Shown here: one piece after another, positions 58,809 to 64,000 of the stretch | Numbering within the stretch: the stretch's first letter is position 1 | Layout of the letters: each line of letters opens with the position of its first letter | Assembly: GCF_900112525.1 (NCBI RefSeq) | Contig: NZ_FOMD01000001.1 | Location: forward strand, 310,001 to 374,000 | Source: Klenkia taihuensis | GTDB lineage: Bacteria; Actinomycetota; Actinomycetes; Mycobacteriales; Geodermatophilaceae | DNA length: 64,000 bases | Direction: 5' to 3' | Translations under genes and position numbers: made by a program | The notes under the pieces: generated by a model | The model's input: the letters and a program-made list of their open reading frames with translations, nothing else | Databases searched by the model: none | Told to the model about the DNA's origin: nothing

Positions 58809-60020
58809 TCAGCCCGCGTAGGGCCGCTCGCGGGCCAGTTCCTCCTTGGCGACCGAGCGGATGTGCACGGCGTCGGGGCCGTCGACGATGCGCAGCGTGC
58901 GGGCGTGTGCCCAGAACTCGGCCAGCGGGGTGTCGTCGCTGACCCCGGCGCCGCCGTGCACCTGGATGGCGCGGTCGATGACGTCCAGGCACACCTTCGG
59001 TGCGGCCACCTTGATCGCGGCGATCTCGGTGCGCGCGCCCTTGGCGCCGTACCTGTCGATCAGGTCGGCGGTCTTGAGCACCAGCAGCCGGGCCTGGTCG
59101 ATCTCGATGCGCGACAGCGCGATCTGCTCGCGCACGGTGCCCTGCTCGGCCAGTGGCCGGCCGAACGCCACCCGCTCCTGCGTCCGCTTCACCATCAGCG
59201 CCAGGGCCCGCTCGGCCATGCCGATCGCCCGCATGCAGTGGTGGATGCGGCCGGGGCCGAGCCGGGCCTGGGCGATCATGAACCCGTCGCCCTCGCCGGC
59301 CAGCATGTTGCGCGCGGGCACCCGGACGTCGGTGAACCGCAGCTCGGAGTGCCCGTGCTGGTCCTGGTACCCGAAGACGGGCAGGTGGCGGACGATCTCC
59401 AGGCCCGGGGTGTCGCGGGGGACCAGGATCATCGACTGCTGCCGGTGCGGCGGGCCGTCGGGGTCGGTCTTGCCCATCACGATGAAGATCGCGCAGCGCT
59501 CGTCGGCCGAGCCGGTGATCCACCACTTGCGGCCGTTGATGACGTAGTCGTCGCCGTCGCGCACGATCGAGGTGGAGATGTTGCGGGCGTCGGAGGACGC
59601 GACGTCGGGCTCGGTCATCGCGAACCCCGACCGGATCTCCCCGGCCAGCAGCGGCTCGAGCCACTGCTGCTTCTGCTCGGGCGTGCCGAACAGCATCAGG
59701 GTCTCCATGTTCCCGGTGTCCGGCGCCCCGCAGTTGATCACCTCGGGTGCGATGACCGGCGACCAGCCGGTGATCTCGGCGACCGAGGCGTACTCGAGGT
59801 TGGACAGCCCGGCGAGCTCGTGGTGGAACAGGTTCCACAGCCCGCGGGAGCGCGCCTCGGCCTTGAGCTCCTCGATGACCGGCGGCAGGCCGTGGTCGTC
59901 GTGGCCGCGCTCGCGGCGCCAGGCGTGGTAGGTCGCCTCGGCCGGGAACACCCGCTCCCGCATGAAGTCCCACATCCGGCCGGTGACGTCCTCGGCCCGG
60001 TCCGACAGCGCGAAGTCCAT
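58809..60020 (-). CDS. Acyl-CoA dehydrogenase family protein
   Basis: A 403-residue FAD enzyme for beta-oxidation-type dehydrogenation. The N-terminal helical domain, [17 protein letters not shown] (FAD-side motif), [18 protein letters not shown], and the C-terminal [20 protein letters not shown] are all family landmarks. Its length and the start ([22 protein letters not shown]) are those of the ACAD10/11-like or long-chain group. A CRP-like site lies just upstream. Single-gene unit. Confidence 0.9.
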   Translation of the reverse strand: MDFALSDRAEDVTGRMWDFMRERVFPAEATYHAWRRERGHDDHGLPPVIEELKAEARSRGLWNLFHHELAGLSNLEYASVAEITGWSPVIAPEVINCGAPDTGNMETLMLFGTPEQKQQWLEPLLAGEIRSGFAMTEPDVASSDARNISTSIVRDGDDYVINGRKWWITGSADERCAIFIVMGKTDPDGPPHRQQSMILVPRDTPGLEIVRHLPVFGYQDQHGHSELRFTDVRVPARNMLAGEGDGFMIAQARLGPGRIHHCMRAIGMAERALALMVKRTQERVAFGRPLAEQGTVREQIALSRIEIDQARLLVLKTADLIDRYGAKGARTEIAAIKVAAPKVCLDVIDRAIQVHGGAGVSDDTPLAEFWAHARTLRIVDGPDAVHIRSVAKEELARERPYAG

Positions 60021-60029
60021 GCCCGGACG

Positions 60030-60043
60030 GTAACCGGGGTCAC
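60030..60043. promoter_or_regulatory. CRP/GlxR-like site (one mismatch)
   Basis: GTAACCGGGGTCAC matches the 2465 site at 13 of 14 bases. It lies nine bases upstream of the acyl-CoA dehydrogenase start on its own strand, which would overlap the ribosome-binding site, so it may act as a repressor site or be chance. Confidence 0.3.
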
Positions 60044-60066
60044 CTCCGCGCCGCGGACCGGCCGGG

Positions 60067-60525
60067 TCAGGGCTCGGAACGGTGCCCGGCCCGGACCTCC
60101 TTCACCGGCGTCCGGTCCCGGTGGACCGGGCCGAACGCGATCACCAGCCCCAGCAGCGCGGACAGGCCGTGCAGCCAGTTGTCCGCGGTGTTGATGCCCA
60201 GCGGGTCCCAGTCCTGGCCGACCGCGAACAGGCCGTAGACGAAGGTGGCCCCGTAGCCGATGGCCAGCAGCCAGCCGAACACCCGGGCGCGCGTCAGCGT
60301 GCTGGCCAGGGCAAGACCGGCGAGTCCGACGACCACGTGCACCGTGTTGTGCAGGGGCGTGACCATGAAGCCCAGCAGCGTCTCGGTGTGGTCGAAGAAG
60401 TCGGAGAACCCGGTCAGCACGAAGCCGACCACGCCGACGAGGAGGTAGACGGCGCCGACCGCGCCGGCGACGAGTTGGGGCCACGTCCAGCGGGTCTGGT
60501 GGGCGGCCGGGTCGATCGGGTCCAT
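60067..60525 (-). CDS. DUF4383 membrane protein
   Basis: A 152-residue protein with four hydrophobic segments, including [19 protein letters not shown] at the start, the conserved [21 protein letters not shown] with its Asn-His pair, and the [18 protein letters not shown] end. This matches DUF4383 proteins, common in actinobacteria and of unknown function. It stands 70 bases downstream of recQ on the same strand. Confidence 0.82.
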   Translation of the reverse strand: MDPIDPAAHQTRWTWPQLVAGAVGAVYLLVGVVGFVLTGFSDFFDHTETLLGFMVTPLHNTVHVVVGLAGLALASTLTRARVFGWLLAIGYGATFVYGLFAVGQDWDPLGINTADNWLHGLSALLGLVIAFGPVHRDRTPVKEVRAGHRSEP

Positions 60526-60595
60526 GGGGGACCTCCGTGCAGCAGGTCGCCCCTGTCTGGACGTGCTGGCCCCCCTACCCGTCGCCGCCCGGACC

Positions 60596-62290
60596 TCAAC
60601 CCACCCGGCGCAGCAGCCCGTGCTCCTCGACCGCGGGGATGGACAGCGTCCGGTACCCCACGGAGTCGAACAGGACGACGACGCGGTCGCCCTCGGTGCG
60701 CATCACCCGGCCCGCGCCCCACTCGGTGTGCTCCACCGCCGCGTCGGCGACCAGGTCGCCGTCGGGGGCCTCCTGCCGCTCGGACGTACCCGCCGAGCAG
60801 GTGTCGCAGTTGCCGCACGGCTCGGCGAGCTCCTCGCCGAAGTAGCCCAGCAGGTACTGGCGCCGGCAGCCGGTGGTGTCGGCCAGCCCGCGCACCATCT
60901 CCACCCGGCTCTCGTCGACCCGCTGCCGGTGCTCGGCCAGCTCCCGCGCCGCGGCGGCCGCCGCGCCCGGTGCCGGGCCGTCGGGGGCGGGGGTGACGGT
61001 GCCGTCGTCGGCGAGCAGGACCGCGCCCACCTGGTCGAGGAGGTTCAGGTCGCGGGTGAGCGGGCTGGCGCCGCGCCCGGTCTCCTCGCGCAGCGCGGCG
61101 ACGTCGACCCGCACCCCGGCCTCGGCGCCGGCCCGGACCAGCCCGGCCACGTGCTGCAGGTCCTCGAGGTCGGGGACGCCGGCGGCGAAGAACTTCCGCA
61201 GGCCGAGGTCCTCCTGCCGGAAGAACAGGACGGCGACGGCGGGCTCGCCGTCCCGCCCGGCGCGGCCGATCTCCTGGTACCAGCTGTCGACCGAGTCGGC
61301 GGGCTCGGCGTGCAGCACGAACCGGACGTCGGGCTTGTCGATGCCCATGCCGAACGCGGTGGTGGCGACGACGACGTCCAGGTCCCCGCCCATGAAGGCC
61401 TCCTGCACCTCCTCGCGCTCGGCCTTGCGCAGCCCGGCGTGGTAGGCCCGGGCCCGCAGGCCGCGCTCGGCGAGGGCGTCGGCGAGGGTGAGGGTGCCCT
61501 TGCGGGTGGCGCTGTAGACGATGCCGGTGCCGTGCCCGGCCTCGGCGACGGCCCGGTCGAGCAGCGCGGCGGTCTTGCGGTCGGCGTCGGCGTGGTGCTC
61601 GACCTCCAGCCGGATCTCCGGCCGGTCGAACCCGGCGACCACGACGGCGGGGTCGGTCATCCGCAGCCGCTCGACGACCTCGCTGCGCACCGGGGGGGCG
61701 GCGGTGGCGGTCAGCGCCAGCACGGTGGGGGAGCCCAGCTGCTCGACGACGGCGCCCAGCCGCAGGTAGTCGGGGCGGAAGTCGTGGCCCCAGGCGGAGA
61801 CGCAGTGCGCCTCGTCGACGACGAACAGCGCCGGGACGGTGACCGCCAGCGCGGCGACCACCTCCGCGCGGGCCAGCTGCTCCGGGGCGAGGAACAGGAA
61901 GCGGACCGATCCGTCACGCAGGCCGTCGAGGGCCGCCTGCTGGTCGGTCGCGGACTCCGCGGAGTTCAGCAGCGCGGCGGCCAGGCCGAGGTCGTGCAGG
62001 CGCTGCACCTGGTCCCGCTGCAGGGCGATGAGCGGGGAGACCACGACCACCGGGCCCTCCAGCAGCTCGCCGGCGACGGTGTAGACCAGCGACTTGCCGG
62101 CGCCGCTGGGCAGCACGGCCAGGGTGTCCTGCCCGGCGCAGACCGCCTGCAGCGCGGCCTCCTGGCCGGGCCGGAAGACCGCGTCGGCGTCGCCGAGCAG
62201 CTCGCGGGTGCGTTCCCGGATGCGGCGGGTGCGCACCGCCACGGAGGCCCCCGCCACGGGGCGGCGGGAAACGGTGCTGGTGCTGGTCAC
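60596..62290 (-). CDS. recQ: RecQ-family ATP-dependent DNA helicase
   Basis: A 564-residue 3'-5' helicase. [19 protein letters not shown] leads into motif I LPSGAGKS (usually PTGxGKS), DEAHC is motif [12 protein letters not shown] is motif VI, and [12 protein letters not shown] with CGNCDTC forms the zinc-binding subdomain. The C-terminal 60 residues form a short extra domain with [22 protein letters not shown], instead of a clear HRDC. GTG 62290 is used; a later in-frame GTG is possible. It is divergent from the PIG-L deacetylase gene. Confidence 0.9.
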   Translation of the reverse strand: MTSTSTVSRRPVAGASVAVRTRRIRERTRELLGDADAVFRPGQEAALQAVCAGQDTLAVLPSGAGKSLVYTVAGELLEGPVVVVSPLIALQRDQVQRLHDLGLAAALLNSAESATDQQAALDGLRDGSVRFLFLAPEQLARAEVVAALAVTVPALFVVDEAHCVSAWGHDFRPDYLRLGAVVEQLGSPTVLALTATAAPPVRSEVVERLRMTDPAVVVAGFDRPEIRLEVEHHADADRKTAALLDRAVAEAGHGTGIVYSATRKGTLTLADALAERGLRARAYHAGLRKAEREEVQEAFMGGDLDVVVATTAFGMGIDKPDVRFVLHAEPADSVDSWYQEIGRAGRDGEPAVAVLFFRQEDLGLRKFFAAGVPDLEDLQHVAGLVRAGAEAGVRVDVAALREETGRGASPLTRDLNLLDQVGAVLLADDGTVTPAPDGPAPGAAAAAARELAEHRQRVDESRVEMVRGLADTTGCRRQYLLGYFGEELAEPCGNCDTCSAGTSERQEAPDGDLVADAAVEHTEWGAGRVMRTEGDRVVVLFDSVGYRTLSIPAVEEHGLLRRVG

Positions 62291-62406
62291 GAGGCGGTGC
62301 CGGAGGGGGTCACCAGCCGCTGCTGCCCCCCGTCGGAGGGGCCTCAAACGAGCCGCAGGTCAGCGCCCGATCGAGTTCCGTAGGACGGTCGCGCACACTG
62401 TGCTCC

Positions 62407-63231
62407 GTGTCCCGCCCGCTCACCCTCATGGCCGTGCACGCCCACCCCGACGACGAGGCCACGTCCACCGGCGGCGTCCTGGCCAAGTACGCCGCCGAGG
62501 GCGTCACCACCGTGCTCGTGACCTGCACCGACGGGGCGCTGGGCGACGCCGGCACGGTGAAGCCGGGGGAGGAGGGGCACTCCACCGAGGAGGTCGTGGC
62601 CGCCCGCGCGGCCGAGCTCGCGGAGAGCTGCCGCATCCTCGGCGTCACCCACGCCCACCAGCTCGGCTACCACGACAGCGGGATGATGGGCTGGCCGCAG
62701 AACGACGCCCCCGGCGCCTTCTGGACGACGCCGCTCGAGGAGCCGGTCGCCCGGCTGGCGGAGCTGATCCGGCAGCACCGGCCCGACGTCGTCGTCACCT
62801 ACGACGAGAACGGCTTCTACGGCCACCCCGACCACATCCAGGCGCACCGGGTCACCGTCGCGGCCCTCGACGCAGCGGGCTCGGACGCCCGGCTCTACTA
62901 CTCCACCGTCCGGCGCTCGGACTTCGCCCGGTTCGGCGAGCTGCTGCGCGAGGCGGGGGAGGAGATGCCGGAGGCCGAGGAGGGGCAGGAGATGCCCGAG
63001 ATGGGGGCCGAGGACGACCAGGTCGCCGTCGAGGTCGACGTCCAGGAGTTCGCCCGGGCCAAGCGGGACTCCCTCGCCGCCCACGCCAGCCAGGTGGAGA
63101 ACATCTTCTTCCTCAAGCTGTCGCCGGACACCTTCCGCGCCGCGATGGGCCACGAGGCCTTCGTGCAGGCCCGACCGCCCCGCGAGCCGGGCGGCCCGGT
63201 CGCCGACGACCTGTTCCACGGGCTGCGCTGA
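62407..63231 (+). CDS. PIG-L/LmbE-family deacetylase (Mca/MshB-like)
   Basis: A 274-residue zinc-dependent N-deacetylase. AHPDDE at residues 12-17 and GHPDH near residue 141 are the metal-binding motifs. LMAVHAHPDDEATSTGGVLAKY and the ENGFYGHPDH segment resemble mycothiol S-conjugate amidase (Mca) and MshB of actinobacteria, so it may act on mycothiol conjugates or its precursors. The acidic insert of residues about 185-205 (EEMPEAEEGQEMPEMG) is unusual. GTG start. Confidence 0.82.
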   Translation: MSRPLTLMAVHAHPDDEATSTGGVLAKYAAEGVTTVLVTCTDGALGDAGTVKPGEEGHSTEEVVAARAAELAESCRILGVTHAHQLGYHDSGMMGWPQNDAPGAFWTTPLEEPVARLAELIRQHRPDVVVTYDENGFYGHPDHIQAHRVTVAALDAAGSDARLYYSTVRRSDFARFGELLREAGEEMPEAEEGQEMPEMGAEDDQVAVEVDVQEFARAKRDSLAAHASQVENIFFLKLSPDTFRAAMGHEAFVQARPPREPGGPVADDLFHGLR

Positions 63232-63288
63232 CCGCATCCGCGGAGCCTGGGCCCCCACGGGGCCGCACCTGCGTCTAGGGTGCCGCTC

Positions 63289-63684
63289 GTGACCGCCACC
63301 TACCGGATCGCCGAGGCCGCCCAGCTGCTCGGCGTCAGCGACGACACCGTCCGGCGCTGGATCGACAGCGACCGCCTCGCCGCCCACCGCGGCGGCACCG
63401 GCCCCGCCCAGGTCGACGGCACCGACCTCGCCCGGGTGGCCACCGAGCTGCACGAGGCGCCGGCGCCGGGTACCACGCGTGGCTCCAGCGCCCGCAACCG
63501 GCTCACCGGCATCGTCACGCGGGTCGTCCGCGACACGGTGATGGCGCAGGTCGAGATCCAGTGCGGGCCCTACCGGATGGTCTCGCTGATGAGCCGCGAG
63601 GCCGCCGACGAGCTGGGCCTGGAGGTCGGCGTCCGCGCCGTCGCCACGGTCAAGGCCACCCAGGTCAGCGTGGACGTGCCGTGA
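63289..63684 (+). CDS. Helix-turn-helix protein with TOBE (molybdate-binding) domain
   Basis: A 131-residue protein. Residues 1-50 are a MerR/excisionase-like helix-turn-helix (IAEAAQLLGVSDDTVRRWID), and residues about 65-131 are a Mop/TOBE domain (SARNRLTGIVTRVVRD, GPYRMVSLMSREAADELGL) that binds molybdate. This resembles ModE-like regulators of actinobacteria. GTG 63289 is favoured over the GTG at 63280, since AGGG lies at the right distance. The stop overlaps modA as GTGA. Confidence 0.83.
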   Translation: MTATYRIAEAAQLLGVSDDTVRRWIDSDRLAAHRGGTGPAQVDGTDLARVATELHEAPAPGTTRGSSARNRLTGIVTRVVRDTVMAQVEIQCGPYRMVSLMSREAADELGLEVGVRAVATVKATQVSVDVP

Positions 63685-64000
63685 GGCGCGCCCTGCCGGC
63701 CCTGGCCGTCGCCGGTCTGCTCTCCCTCACCGCCTGCGGGGGGTCCGCGTCCCCCGACGCCGCGGGGACGTCCTCGTCGTCCGGCAGCGGGGGCGAGCTC
63801 ACCGGCACCCTGACCGTCTTCGCCGCGGCCAGCCTCACCGACGTCTTCACCGGCCTCGGCGACCAGCTGATGGCCGAGAACCCCGACCTGGACATCACGT
63901 TCAACTTCGCCGGCAGCTCCGCGCTGGCCACCCAGATCACCCAGGGCGCCCCGGCCGACGTGTTCGCCAGCGCGAACCAGACCCAGATGGGCGTCGTCAC
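63681..64000 (+). CDS. modA: Molybdate-binding lipoprotein ModA (5' part)
   Basis: The first 106 codons of the gene; the rest is outside the window. A lipoprotein signal ends in LTAC (Cys18), then a Ser/Gly linker, then TGTLTVFAAASLTDVFTGLG and AGSSALATQITQGAPADVFASA, which are typical ModA oxyanion-binding segments. It is translationally coupled to the TOBE regulator, so molybdate sensing and uptake are linked. modB and modC probably follow outside. Confidence 0.92.
   Translation, partial: MRRALPALAVAGLLSLTACGGSASPDAAGTSSSSGSGGELTGTLTVFAAASLTDVFTGLGDQLMAENPDLDITFNFAGSSALATQITQGAPADVFASANQTQMGVV

Noticed and set aside
1-64000. tRNA, rRNA, CRISPR arrays, insertion sequences, integrases, riboswitches
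   Set aside because: Looked for on both strands by eye; no tRNA-like cloverleaf with a T-loop, no regularly spaced repeats, and no transposase or integrase protein was seen.

Overview
The window is a very G+C-rich stretch (roughly three quarters G+C by eye) with densely packed genes, many GTG starts, short start/stop overlaps of the ATGA and GTGA type, SigE-type and other ECF-like sigma factors, a large NAD-dependent glutamate dehydrogenase and a RecQ/PIG-L/molybdate block. This points to a soil or rock actinobacterium. Geodermatophilaceae (Blastococcus, Modestobacter, Geodermatophilus) is my best guess, but it is inference from style and gene content only. No rRNA, tRNA, CRISPR array, phage or transposase was seen, and no gap between genes exceeds about 225 bases. 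The whole window reads as chromosomal housekeeping and catabolic DNA.

Layout. 1-3942: end of an MMPL transporter, then a DcuS/DctS-like sensor kinase and response regulator, divergent from the dicarboxylate carrier DctA. 4037-8452: LysR regulator, flavin monooxygenase, short-chain dehydrogenase and a lipoprotein solute-binding protein whose two halves appear in swapped order. 8524-17365: ZIP transporter, DUF2000/Lrp divergent pair, an ATPase-sigma-membrane protein operon, a TVP38-like membrane protein, a SigE operon and an AEC carrier. 17362-28120: a catabolic locus made of a PfkB kinase and class II aldolase on the minus strand, a monooxygenase with an NTF2-like front end, a TetR regulator, a class III aminotransferase and a dipeptide/opine-type ABC transporter. 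The two divergent promoter regions of this locus carry the same 20-base operator-like sequence, so TetR probably controls it as one regulon. 28138-37754: acetyltransferase, lipase, small membrane proteins, the 1644-residue glutamate dehydrogenase, a SipW-type signal peptidase with TasA-like and secreted partners, and a decayed response regulator. 37980-47010: alpha-glucosidase, amidase, acetyltransferase, zinc alcohol dehydrogenase, ABM monooxygenase, YaaA, an AAA ATPase and a spore photoproduct lyase homologue. 47090-54394: exonuclease III, acyl-ACP desaturase, LCP protein, a stand-alone PTS EIIB and a divergent aldehyde dehydrogenase. 54507-58287: xylose genes (xylB divergent from a ROK regulator and xylA). 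58320-64000: two small proteins, acyl-CoA dehydrogenase, DUF4383 protein, RecQ, PIG-L deacetylase, and the start of a molybdate uptake operon.

Control elements. Four near-identical GTGAYC-N2-GGTCAC sequences that fit the CRP/GlxR class lie in promoter regions of carbon-metabolism genes, which suggests cAMP-type global control. Two copies of the 14-base palindrome GTTCCACGTGGAAC resemble ParB-binding parS sites. Several strong hairpins separate transcription units, but about eight convergent gene pairs meet within seven bases or overlap at their stop codons, leaving no room for a terminator.
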